DNA of 61,072 bases from Symsagittifera roscoffensis (Eukaryota > Xenacoelomorpha > Acoela > Convolutidae). The notes beneath the pieces are model-generated. The model did no database searches. It was not told where the DNA came from and saw only the letters and a list, made by a program, of their open reading frames with translations. The position numbers and the translations under genes were made by a program. The number at the start of each line of letters is the position of its first letter. Positions within the stretch are counted from its first letter, which is position 1. Location of the stretch: assembly GCF_963678635.1 (NCBI RefSeq), contig NW_026970948.1, forward strand, positions 1-61,072. The letters run 5' to 3'. Below, one piece after another: positions 21,841 through 32,953 of this stretch.

Positions 21841-22229
21841 CTGCAGATAAATTGAAATTCTCAATGCAACATATGCCACTTTTTCAAAGTGAAATGTTCA
21901 TAATGAGGATACCTGTAGGATCAAATTTTTCGAGGAAAACTTTTTTAAAAAAATTATCAAATTGTTTTGCAAATCAAGAAAATGAAAAAAACTGTCATAA
22001 TAGTTTCTGGTTGATTCTTCTAGAATATTCGAGAAACTTAAGAAGAAAGATAAGAAAGATTTGGATTGAGTTACATATATACTTTTATATGAAATAAAAT
22101 AAACGATTACAACTAAACTCAAACAGATATACCCCACCAAACATATAAAGCTGCATACTTGTAAACATAAAAAACATAAACACATTTTCATAATTTGCAA
22201 ACTTAAATGCATACTCACAAACAACAGTC

Positions 22230-22625
22230 AAGCGTATTTTATTACAAACATACGTTTTTCATACACATTTAAATACTTACATAAGGTTAATCATACAAAC
22301 TTACATACAAAAACAATTCCGCACATACTTACTGAATACAAACATACATACATTTATACATAAAAACAAAGTTACATAAACACATACATACATGCATACA
22401 TAGATACATACATACAAACTTACATATATACATACATATATAAAGTTACTTAGAGACATTCATACAACCATACGTACAAAATTACATACATATATGCAAA
22501 AATACTTCTATACATACAAACATTCAAAAATGAAGTCTTACATAAAGGTATGAATACAAACGTACATAGTCTTATACATAAGAAGAATGCAAATAAGCTA
22601 CCTTACATACATAAATTTTACATCT
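22230..22625. repeat. CATA/TACA-rich simple repeat region
   Basis: Degenerate tetranucleotide repeats of ACATACATACATACAAACTT type dominate. Mirrored in the right arm (~31620-31990) as GTAT-rich DNA with many differences. No coding capacity. Confidence 0.8.
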
Positions 22626-22629
22626 TGCT

Positions 22630-24500
22630 TACATGCTTTTAAACTTGCAACCAATTATACAAAAATTTTGCTTTTACACATGCAAAGATTTTGACTTAAT
22701 ATTTCTGCTGACCTTTACAATAGAACCACATTTAAACACACAAACCAGCTTACTTTCAATTCACACTTTCACGACAAACATATACACACATTCAGACAAA
22801 AAGAGTCAGGTATTAGAGACTGGCATTCATACGTCTTTACATACAATCATATAAACGTGCCTTTCATACTCATTTACGAAAATCCATAAGTACTTACCTA
22901 CATACAGACATGGTTCGTACTATACAATCATGCTACGACTCATGTGTACACACTTTCCTTTTAAACAGACATAAAACTTCAATCATAAGTTTGTACAATT
23001 TGCAAACAAGCAAATTTTTAAATAATTTTAAACTGAAAAATATACTTTGATACAAAATAATTGCTGGTCTTCATTCACTCAATCAAGCGGACATGCATTC
23101 AAGAAATCTTACTTACATAAAAACATACAAATATACATAACTTCTAAATACTCAAATGAATACACACAAATAGTATGTGCATACATGATTAATTACATTT
23201 ATACATGCAAAAAGTTGTACACTTTTACATAGATACATAAAGCTTACATAAATGGACACACACGCAAGTTTTGCTTACATACATGCAAAGATTTCACTTA
23301 TTAGTTCTGCTGACCTTTAAAATACAAGCACATGTAAACCCACACAGACCAACTTGCATTCACTTCACACTTTCAAGACAAATTTGTACACACAATCAGA
23401 CAAAAGAATCACGCATTACAGACTGGCATTTATATGTCTTTACATAAAATCATATAAACGTGCCTTTCATACTAATATACGAATATGTATAAGTACTTGC
23501 CTACAAAAAGACATGGAATGTACTTTACAAGCATACAACTACTCATGTGTACACACTTTCCTTTTAAACAGACATAAAACTTCAATCATAAGTTTGTACA
23601 ATTTGCAAACCAGCTAACTTTTAAATGATTTTAAACTGAAAAACATACATTGATACAAAATAATAGCTGGTCTTCATTCACTCAATCAAGCGGACATGCA
23701 TTCGAGAATTCTTACTTACATAAAAACATACAAATATACATAGCTTCTAAATACTCAAATGAATACACACAAATAGTATGTGCGTACATGATGTAATTAA
23801 TCATGTATGCACATACTATTTGTGTGTATTCATTTGGGTATTTAGAGTAAAATTTTTATACATGCAAAAGTTGTACACTTTTACATAGATACATACAGTT
23901 TACATAAATAGACTCACACGCAAGATTTGCTTTCACACATGCAAAGATTTTACTTATTAGTTCTGCTGACCTTTGAAATACAAAAATACTAGCAAAAAAT
24001 TGTACACTTTTACATAGATACATACAGTTTACATAAATAGACACACATGCAAGATTTGCTTACATACATGCAAAGATTTTACTTATTAGTTCTGCTGACC
24101 TTTGAAATACAAGCACATGTAAACACACAAACCAACTTGCATTCACTTCACACTTTCAAGACAAATGTATACACACATTCAGACAAAAAGAATCACGCAT
24201 TACAGACTGGCATTCATACGTCTTTACATACAATCATATAAACGTGCCGTTCATACTGATATACGAAAATGCATAAGTACATTGGTTGAAAAAATATGCT
24301 TGTATTCATTCACTCAATCAAGCGGACATGCAGTCAAGAGTCCTTACTATCATAAAAACTTACAAATTTACATAACTTCTAAGTACTGAAATGATTACAC
24401 ACAAACAGTATGTACATACATGATTAATTAAATTTATACATGCAAAAAGTTGTACACTTTTACATAGATACATACAGTTTACATAAATACACACATACGC
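22630..24500. repeat. ~600-770-bp tandem repeats, one extra unit in the left arm
   Basis: Shared landmarks recur: TGCAAAGATTTTACTTATTA, TCTGCTGACCTTT, ACTTTCAAGACAAA, TTCATTCACTCAATCAAGCG, GGACATGCATTC, and a GTTGTACACTTTTACATAG block. Left-arm units begin near 22630, 23270 and 24050, with a partial one near 23930. The right arm (30520-31620) has about 770 bp less. Short open frames here are repeat-derived. Confidence 0.75.
23747..23845. repeat. 46-bp-arm hairpin, present only in the left arm
   Basis: Arms 23747-23792 and 23800-23845 are near-perfect inverse complements (e.g. CACACAAATAGTATGTGCG facing TGCACATACTATTTGTGTG) around loop GTAATTA. It lies in the extra tandem unit not found in the right arm. 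It may record a local fold-back or template switch. Confidence 0.8.
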
Positions 24501-25245
24501 AAAGCATATGTGCGTACATGTATACTATGCTTATAGTATCTTGTCTAACTTTCAAGAAAAACTAGAAACATTATTAAAATTCAAGTTGGGTTATAGTTTT
24601 TCTTCTAGTTACAAATGTTTTGGTTTACACGCGCATAAGGAAAAAAATTGTACTCATACTTACAAACACATCAACTTGCATACATACACAAAAAGTATTT
24701 TTCTTTGCATTTGTTTATAGATTACAAAAATATTCACACAAAAATATATTCATTACGTTTTACGTATGAATATAATCAAATACAGTCAAACCTACATACA
24801 CACTTTGATTTTCACAATGCAAACGTCGCAAGCAGAGATTTGCAAAGAAATGCCAGCTTTCAGCCAACTCATCTACACCATTTAGCAATGTTGTTCATCT
24901 TTGAAAAATTAAAAAAGGGCGATAAACAATTTTTTAATATGTTTTTTGATCTCCCAAACGAATTTTCCAACGGTATAAAACTTCAACTCAAAATTGACCA
25001 GTGAGTCATGAGAAACGCTTTTAGTTGTCAGAAGAAAAAACCGAGGCTTACTAACTTGCATAACACGGGAAAATTCCAAAACAAATTGTTGAAAGTTTTT
25101 TGTTGGACGGTCCGAATAGAGTTTTTTGACATATCACAAAACTTACTGAACATTTTTCAATTGACGCCACGTATAACAGAGATTGATGCGTTCGGATCCT
25201 TTTTCTTGTTTTTTTGCGAGCAACTGGCGTTTACTTTTGACTAAT
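24501..25245. other. AT-rich sequence with weak coding-like frames, no assigned gene
   Basis: Open frames on both strands (e.g. NVASRDLQRNASF at ~24820-24860 on plus) are present in both arms but differ in stops and ends. There is no promoter or good splice site. Left unassigned. Confidence 0.4.
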
Positions 25246-25249
25246 ATCG

Positions 25250-25400
25250 GTTGTCTGCCTACTGCACCAAGGGCTCACTGTTAGACTGGTTTCTGCAACG
25301 AGAGTAACAAGGTGAAGCTGGTGGCTCCATTTCCAGGCCGACTTGGGCCTCTCGATTTCCTTGGAAGATCCAATTTGTCACTACGAAAGAGGAATGCGCT
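25250..25400. other. GC-richer conserved island
   Basis: About 150 bp is GC-richer than its surroundings and nearly unchanged between arms although flanking DNA has diverged. The minus strand is open for ~35 codons (DLPRKSRGPSRPGNGATSF) before a stop. It may be an exon or a regulatory block, with no confirmed splice sites. In the left arm an adjacent AAATCTAGAGC unit (~25400-25432) is duplicated. Confidence 0.3.
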
Positions 25401-26797
25401 AAATCTAGAGCGAGATGAGTAAATCTAGAGCCTTGATTAGCATAACTTTGGCTATTTGCGCTGAATCGATGATATAAACTCCTATGATCAAAAAATTATC
25501 TTTTCTGATGGCCTTTTAAACCATATTCAACCATATTTTTAAAAGAAATAAATGCAATAAAATAACCTAAATGGAAAATATGTGATTTAGAGTGATCCAA
25601 TTATCATTATTTGAATTTAATTGTTGTCTAATAAGGAGAGAAAATCTCTTTGAGCAGTCTCGTCAAAAATAGTACGTTCTTGAGCGGAATCAGTCAAAAC
25701 TTACACATACAGTTTTTTAAAGTTTTGCGGTAACGGAGAGCAAACATTGAATTGAAACGGGTAAAATTATGAATCAAATTATGAAAGCACGCGCCTGCAG
25801 AGGCGTTGTTAATGCGCTAAAAACAGAAAAAATTTTATCATGAATTGAAAATGAAATAGCTGATAAATGCTTTGTTTTGTATAATCAAGACCACATCTTT
25901 TCTAACTTTTGATAGTAATTTTATCGGGTCTTCTTCAAATTGAACAGTTTTGGACAAGTAATAAAATACAGCATAGTTTTGGGCTCATTTTCATAGCTTG
26001 TATTCAGCGTATAATCTAAAATGAACACATAATTTTCCTTATGTTTGATTGAGATTTATGATTGGGTATAGATGTCAGTCCACAACCAGAAAGTTTTTCA
26101 AAAAGAATCCTTTTACATTTTAACCGGATTTAGTCTTACCAGAATTCGTTTATCTGTTGGAAAACTTATCCAATTTGGCTACGCTGTGTATGATCTATCA
26201 CTAGCTGATAAGCGAATGGTTCGAATAAACTATTATTTATGTATGTAAGTCCGTGTTTGATTTTTTACGCGTGTTTAGCGGTATGTGTAATCGTGAATTT
26301 TTATGTATATATGTTCAGAAGTGTAAAAAAAGCTAAGAGTTAAGCCACAAATCAAACTCAATGTAGCTTTAGTTCCAGATTAGTCGAGATTTTCTAGAAC
26401 ATTTTACTAGTTGTTGTATCTGTACTATGTTCAACCAGATACTACAAAGTATTATAATTATGTGTAAATTGTGTGCATTGCATGTTCGATATTTACATGC
26501 TCTACGGTTTGCTTGTATTGGAAATGTTATATCAGAAAAGATGTACAAGCATGTTGTTCCAAAACATTTTCGAATCAATTTAGGATAAATAATTGTAATT
26601 GGAAATATAATTCGATGTCAAAATCAATCCAAATTCCTTTTTTTACTTCTCTTCATTATTCTAGATTGTTTCACCAGTTGCTAAGTGGGTACAGATTATC
26701 AATCACATTTGGATAGGTAAAATTAGTGCGTGTAGATAGGCATTTTAATCAATTTTTAATTGTAAATGTAAGCACGATTAATGTCTACTTTGTATGT
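25401..26797. other. Inner arm sequence without recognisable genes
   Basis: AT-rich DNA differing by roughly 4-6% from 27493-28880. Short frames (e.g. 26369-26578 minus, mirrored at 27712-27921) persist in both arms but have low-complexity composition and no splice or promoter context. Confidence 0.5.
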
Positions 26798-27492
26798 GAC
26801 TTCGCTACTCTCCTCAGAACGCCTTTCACTGGTGTAGTCGGTATGGCTTAACTATCATCCCAACAATAAAAACACTGTTTTACCGAATGAGGCTATGTCA
26901 AGATTGAAACAGAAAATGTAAGGATTATCAAGCGAATTTAAAAAATAGTAATTTGATAGTTAGATAATTGAGTACAGTTTTTTGAAAGTCTATGTGGCAA
27001 AACTTCACGAACATTGATTGCATTTAAGTTAACAACTGCAGCTTATGTGTGCATTTTGGGCGAAACGTGCAATCATCTGATTTATCAAAGATCAATTAAA
27101 AAAATTGAAACCTGCTAATGAAGGGCATGTATGTAAGTTCTAGCCTTGTTTAACAGATTGAATTTTAAGCAAATTTATATTGAAAACAACAGTAAGACCA
27201 ACGTGTTGCCAGATTATCAACATAGAGTAGGATTATGTTACAGGTTAAGAAATTAATGATAAGTTTTGTAAAACTATATCACACACTATATGTCTATGTA
27301 GCCATAGAAATACGTTTTAATGTTGTATCTGGTAATTTTTAGTATGTGGTGAACTATTCAGAAATCAGGAGAGGCAAAAAAAATTGAGATGAATTGTTTT
27401 TCTATTTAAATTGGAACGTCTGATGGCATACATTTGATCGCATAATGACTTTATACATATGAATCATTCTAAACAAATATATATAAGCAAAA
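26798..27492. other. Unique spacer at the palindrome centre
   Basis: About 695 bp separate the two arms. Arm homology stops at 26797 on the left (after a TTGTATGT run) and resumes at 27493. The spacer is AT-rich with no convincing gene, no terminal inverted repeats and no long hairpin. A short stretch at 26800-26850 is less AT-rich but has no recognisable function. A unique spacer is typical of real palindromes with a loop, and could also be the join of two haplotypes. Confidence 0.85.
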
Positions 27493-29156
27493 ACATACAA
27501 AGTAGACATTAATCGTGCTTACATTTACAATTAAAAATTGATTAAAATGCCTATCTACACGCACTAATTTTACGTATCCAAATTTGATTGATAATCTGTA
27601 CCCACTTAGCAACTGGTGAAACAATCTAGAACAATGAAGAGAAGTAAAAAAAAGATTTTGGATTGATTTTGACATCGAATTTTATTTCCAATTACAATTA
27701 TTTATCCTAAATTGATTCGAAAACGTTTTGGAACAACATGCTTGTACATCTTTTCTGATATAACATTTCCAATACAAGCAAACCGTAAAGCATGTAAATA
27801 TCGAACATGCAATGCACACAATTTACACATAATTATACTACTTTGTAGTATCTGGTTGAACATAGTACAGATACAACACCTAGTAAAATGTTCTAGAAAA
27901 TCTCGACTAATCTGGAACTAAAGCTACATTGAGTTTGATTTGTGGCTTAACTCTTAGCTTTTTTTACACTTCTGAACATATATACATAAAAGTTAACGAT
28001 TACACATACCGATAAACACGCGTAAAAAAATCAAACACGGACTTACATACATAAATTATAGTTTATTCGAACCATTCGCTTATCAGCTAGTGATAGATCA
28101 TACACAGCGTAGCCAAATTGGATAAGTTTCCCAACAGATAAACGAATTCTGGTAAGACTAAATCCGGTTAAAATGTAAAAGGATTCTTTTTGAAAAACTT
28201 TCTGGTTGTGGACTGACATCTATACCCAATCATAAATCTCAATCAAACATAAGGAAAATTATGTGTTCATTTTAGATTATACGCTGAATACAAGATATGA
28301 AAGTGAGCCCAAAACTATGCTGTATTTTATTACTTGTCCAAAACTGTTCAATTTGAAGAAGACCCGATAAAATTACTATCAAAAGTTAGAAAAGATGTGG
28401 TCTTGATTATACAAAACAATTAGCATTTATCAGCTATTTCATTTCCAATTCATGATAAGATTTTTTCTGTTTTTAGCGCATTAACAACGCCTCTGCAGGC
28501 GCGTGCTTTCATAATTTGATTCATAATTTTACCCGTTTCAATTCAATGTTTGCTCTCCGTTACCGCAAAACTTTAAAAAACTGTATGTGTAAGTTTTGAC
28601 TGATTCCGCTCAAGAACGTACTATTTTTGACGAGACTGCTCAAAGAGATTTTCTTTCCTTATTAGACAACAATTAAATTCAAATAATGATAATTGGATCA
28701 CTCTAAATCACATATTTTCCATTTAGGTTATTTTATTGCATTTATTTCTTTTAAAAATATGGTTGAATATGGTTTAAAAGGCCATCAGAAAAGATAATTT
28801 TTTGATCATCGGAGTTTATATCATCGATTCAGCGCAAATAGCCAAAGTTATGCTAATCAAGGCTCTAGATTTACTCATCTCCTTATGAGCGCATTCCTCT
28901 TTCGTAGTGACAAATTGGATCTTCCAAGGAAATCGAGAGGCCCAAGTCGGCCTGGAAATGGAGCCACCAGCTTCACCTTGTTACTCTCCTTGCAGAAACC
29001 AGTCTAACAGTGAGCCCTTGGTGCAGTAGGCAGACAACCGATATTAGTCAAAAGTAAACGCCAGTTGCTCGCAAAAAACAAGAAAAAGGATCCGAACGCA
29101 TCAATCTCTGTTATACATGGCGTCAATTGAAAAATGTTCAGTATGTTTTGTGTTTT

Positions 29157-29882
29157 GTGCTGCTTTTTTTTCAAATAGTTAAGTTGAATTTATTAATGTT
29201 TAGCTGTTTGTTTTGTAATCCAAATTAAATAAAACAAAAAGAACAAAATTTTTTTTTGCTCCTAATTCTTTAAAATTATAAAAAATTCGTGTTTCATTTA
29301 GAACCATGTCTAAAAATCAGTCGTTCTAAAAAATTCAAAATTGCAAAAGAAGATTGGGTTGTTAATTTTGCACAAATTTAAAAATTTACTGAAAGTTTTC
29401 TTTATTACTGAAAAAATGAGTTGAACATCACCTTAGAACAACTTTTGTTTTCTCTAAAACATACCCTTAACCGTTAATTTTATCATAGTTAAAAGAGTAT
29501 TTTCTAAGATACTATAGGTCAAACTATCGATATTGCATAAATACGGGGGAAAAAGATGAAAAAAAAGAACAGTTGAACCTGTATTAAATAGCTTTTTCCA
29601 AATATATATTTTTTCAAACAATAAAAGTTTTGATGGTTTAGTGAGAAAACAACATAATGTGCAACTCTAGTCAATTTAACTTGGTGTACGGTTAAACCTG
29701 CAGCCTAATCGTCAACTGAAGATATATCAAACTACAGAACTAACAAATGAATTTAAAAAAACACAGTTTTTTAAAAAAGATTACAATTCTTAGAACAATG
29801 GCTAAATTTTTTGTTTCGAACCAAAACTTCCACTGTCTTGAATTTTCTGTACAAAACTAAAAAATTACTTGATATCAATTTT
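29157..29882. other. ~726-bp segment present only in the right arm
   Basis: The left arm reads straight from TTTTGTG to ATATGTC (near 25130-25140), while the right arm has ~726 bp between them. The left junction shows TTTTGTG twice in a row, possibly a target duplication, but the right junction reads TTTTTGATATG, so this is not clean. No terminal inverted repeats or ORF. It may be an insertion on the right or a deletion on the left. Confidence 0.6.
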
Positions 29883-32412
29883 TGATATGTCAAAAAACTC
29901 TATTCGGACCGTCCAACAAAAAACTTTCAACAATTTGTTTTGGAATTTTCCCGTGTTATGCAAGTTAGTAAGCTTCGGTTTTTTCTTTTGACAACTAAAA
30001 GCGTTTCTCATGACTCACTGGTCAATTTTGAGTCGAAGTTTTATACCGTTGGAAAATTCGTTTGGGAGATCAACAAACATATTAAAAAATTGTTTATCGC
30101 CCTTTTTTTATTTTTTCAAAGATGAACAACATTGCTAAATGGTGTAGATGAGTTGGCTGAAAGCTGGCATTTCTTTGCAAATCTCTGCTTGCGACGTTTG
30201 CATTGTGAAAATCAAAGTGTGTATGTAGGTTTGACTGTATTTGATTATATTCATACGTAAAACGTAATGAATTTATTTTTGTGTGAATATTTCTAGTAAT
30301 CTATAAACAAATGCAAGAAAAAATACTTTTTGTGTATGTATGCAAGTTGATGTGTTTGTAAGTATGAGTACAATTTTTTTCATTATGAGCGTGTAAACCA
30401 AAACAATTGTAACTAGAAGAAAAACTATAACCCAACTTGAATTTTAATAATGTTTCTGGTTTTTCTTGAAAGTTAGACAGGATACTATAAGCATAGTATA
30501 CATGTACGCACATATGCTTTGCGTATGTGTGTATTTATGTAAACTGTATGTATCTATGTAAACGTGTACAACTTTTTGCATGTATAAATTTAATTAATCA
30601 TGTATGTACATAATGTTTGTGTGTACTCAGTTGAGTACTTAGAAGTTATGTAAATTTGTAAGTTTTTATGTAAGTAAGGACTCTTGACTGCATGTCCGCT
30701 TGATTGAGTGAATGAATACAAGCATATTTTTTCAACCAATGTATGTTTTTAGGCAAGTACTTATGCATTTTCGTATATCAGTATGAACGGCACGTTTATA
30801 TGATTGTATGTAAAGACGTATGAATGCCAGTCTGTAATGCGTGATTCTTTTTGTCTGAATGTGTATACATTTGTCTTGAAAGTGTGAAGTGAATGCAAGT
30901 TGGTTTGTGTGTTTACATGTGCTTGTATTTCAAAGGTCAGCAGAACTAATAAGTAAAATCTTTGCATGTATGTAAGCAAAACTTGCGTGTGTGTCTATTT
31001 ATGTAAACTGTATGTATCTATGTAAAAGTGTACAACTTTTTGCATGTATAAATGTAATTAATCATGTATGCAGATACTATTTGTGTGTATTCATTTGAGT
31101 ATTTAGAAGTTATGTATATTTTTATGTTTTTATGTAAGTAAGAATTCTTGAATGCATGTCCGCTTGATTGAGTGAATGAATACCAGCAATTATTTTGTAT
31201 CAAAGTATATTTTTCAGTTTAAAATTATTTAAAAATTTGCTTGTTTGCAAATTGTACAAAATTATGATTGAAGTTTTATGTCGGTTTAAAAGGAAAATGT
31301 GTACACATGAGTCGTAGCTTGATTGTATAGTACGAATCATGTCTGTTTGTAGGTAAGTACTTATGCATTTTCGTAAATGAGTATGAAAGGCACGTTTATA
31401 TGATTGTATGTAAAGAAGTATGAATGCCAGTCTCTAATACCTGACTCTTTTTGTCTGAATGTGTGTATATATTTGTCTTGAAAGTGTGAAGTGAAAGTAA
31501 GCTGGTTTGTGTGTTTAAATGTGGTTCTATTGTAAAGGTCAGCAGAAATATTAAGTCAAAATCTTTGCAGGTGTAAAAGCAAAATTTTCGTATAATTGGT
31601 TGCAGGTTTAAAAGCATGTAAGCAAGATGTAAAATTTATGTATGTAAGGTAGTTTATTTGCATTCTTCTTATGTATAAGACTATGTACGTTTGTATTCAT
31701 ACCTTTATGCAAGACTTCATTTTTGAATGTTTGTATGTATAGAAGTATTTTTGCATATATGTATGTAATTTTGTACGTATGGTTGTATGAATGTCTCTAA
31801 GTAACTTTATATATGTATGTATATATGTAAGTTTGTATGTATGTATCTATGCATGCATGTATGTATGTGTTTATGTAACTTTGTTTTTTTGTATACATGT
31901 ATGTATGTTTGTATTCAGTAAGTATGTGCGGAATTGTTTTTGTATGTAAGTTTGTATGATTAACCTTATGTAAGTATTTAAATGTGTATGAAAAACGTAT
32001 GTTTGTAATAAAAAAATACGCATGACTGTTGTTTGTGAGTATGCATTTTAGTTTGCAACTTATGAAAATGTGTTTATGTTTTTTATGTTTACAAGTATGC
32101 AGCTTTATATGTTTGGTGGGGTATATCTGTTTGAGTTTAGTTGTAATCGTTTATTTTATTTCATATAAAAGTTTATATGTAACTCAATCCAAATCTTTCT
32201 TATCTTTCTTCTTAAGTTTCTGGAATATTCTAGAAGAATCAACCAGAAACTATTATGACAGTTTTTTTCATTTTCTTGATTTGCAAAACAATTTGATAAT
32301 TTTTTTAAAAACGTTTTCCTCGAAAAATTTGATCTTACAGGTATCCTCATTATGAACATTTCACTTTGAAAACGTGGCATATGTTGCATTGAGAATTTCA
32401 ATTTATCTGCAG

Positions 32413-32562
32413 TCAATGATTATGAAAAATGTTCAAAAAATTGTAACAAGAAAGATCAGTTTTCAAGTTTTCACAAAATTTTGTCGATGGAAGCATCAAA
32501 CAACAAGTCCAATTGGAGACAGCATGGAGTCCAAATTGTTTGATGAACTGTTTCTCATAGAG
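32413..32562 (+). CDS. Candidate exon, right copy, shortened by an arm-specific deletion
   Basis: Counterpart of 21595-21840. Acceptor ATTTATCTGCAG precedes TCAATGATTATG, and the frame matches the left copy for 50 codons. There homology jumps ~345 bp, and GAG|GTAAGT at 32563 makes a consensus donor in phase 0. Reading through gives three codons and TAG. Either this copy is truncated, or it is the original form and the left copy gained sequence. Protein unknown. Confidence 0.35.
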
Positions 32563-32885
32563 GTAAGTAAATAGCAAGTCTTTCTGCATTGAGGCTCAAA
32601 ATTTTATTTCCTCAAATTAAAACTGTCTAACAAAATTTTTATTGTCAAATTAAACATTTCTTTGTTAGTCGTTCTAGCTTAAGATAACACAACATAATTG
32701 ACGTTTATCGGAATGCATTGAAACTACAAAATAGCACTTACAAGTTTTCGGAAACTGCTGTAGCCAAATTGGTGTGAAAGCGTTGTTTAGTGTGAAACAG
32801 CTATCATCCTGACTGAATCCGATGATTCAGGTAGAGTGTTGATGATTAGGCTTGGTTTTTTATCTTAAAATTTCAAACAACTAAC

Positions 32886-32953
32886 CGTTTTTCGAAGACA
32901 TGTTTTGTAACAGAGAAGACAAATATCGATGCAAAAATGAGAAGAAATATCAT
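32886..32953 (-). CDS. Possible signal-peptide first exon (right copy)
   Basis: Mirror of 20956-21023 at the inner edge of the near-identical tract. Hydrophobic leader retained, with one synonymous and one Lys-to-Glu difference from the left copy. Same GTTAGT donor. Low confidence for the same reasons. Confidence 0.2.

Larger units (their letters stand above)
1..26797. repeat. Left arm of a giant inverted repeat (palindrome)
   Basis: This whole segment reappears in reverse complement at 27493-54287. Paired positions sum to 54288 at the outer edge, about 53920 through 5-15 kb, about 53909 near 20 kb, about 54250 at 22-23 kb, about 55020 at 24.5 kb and 54290 at the centre; each step marks an arm-specific indel. 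Base 1 already pairs with 54287, so the left arm may continue outside the window. Outer (0-4.3 kb) and inner (20.9-26.8 kb) parts differ from the other arm by several percent, while 4.38-20.93 kb is almost identical. The arm carries the IGFBP-like gene, a second gene start, LINE fragments and MITEs. The alignment was read by eye. Confidence 0.95.

Noticed and set aside
22230-24500. CRISPR-like or regulatory array in the CATA-rich region
   Set aside because: Repeats are degenerate tetranucleotides and ~600-bp tandem units, with no constant repeat and unique spacers; the context is eukaryotic.
26369-27921. Mirrored 69-codon frames near the palindrome centre as a conserved gene pair
   Set aside because: They differ at about the rate of surrounding DNA, have low-complexity composition and lack promoter or splice context.
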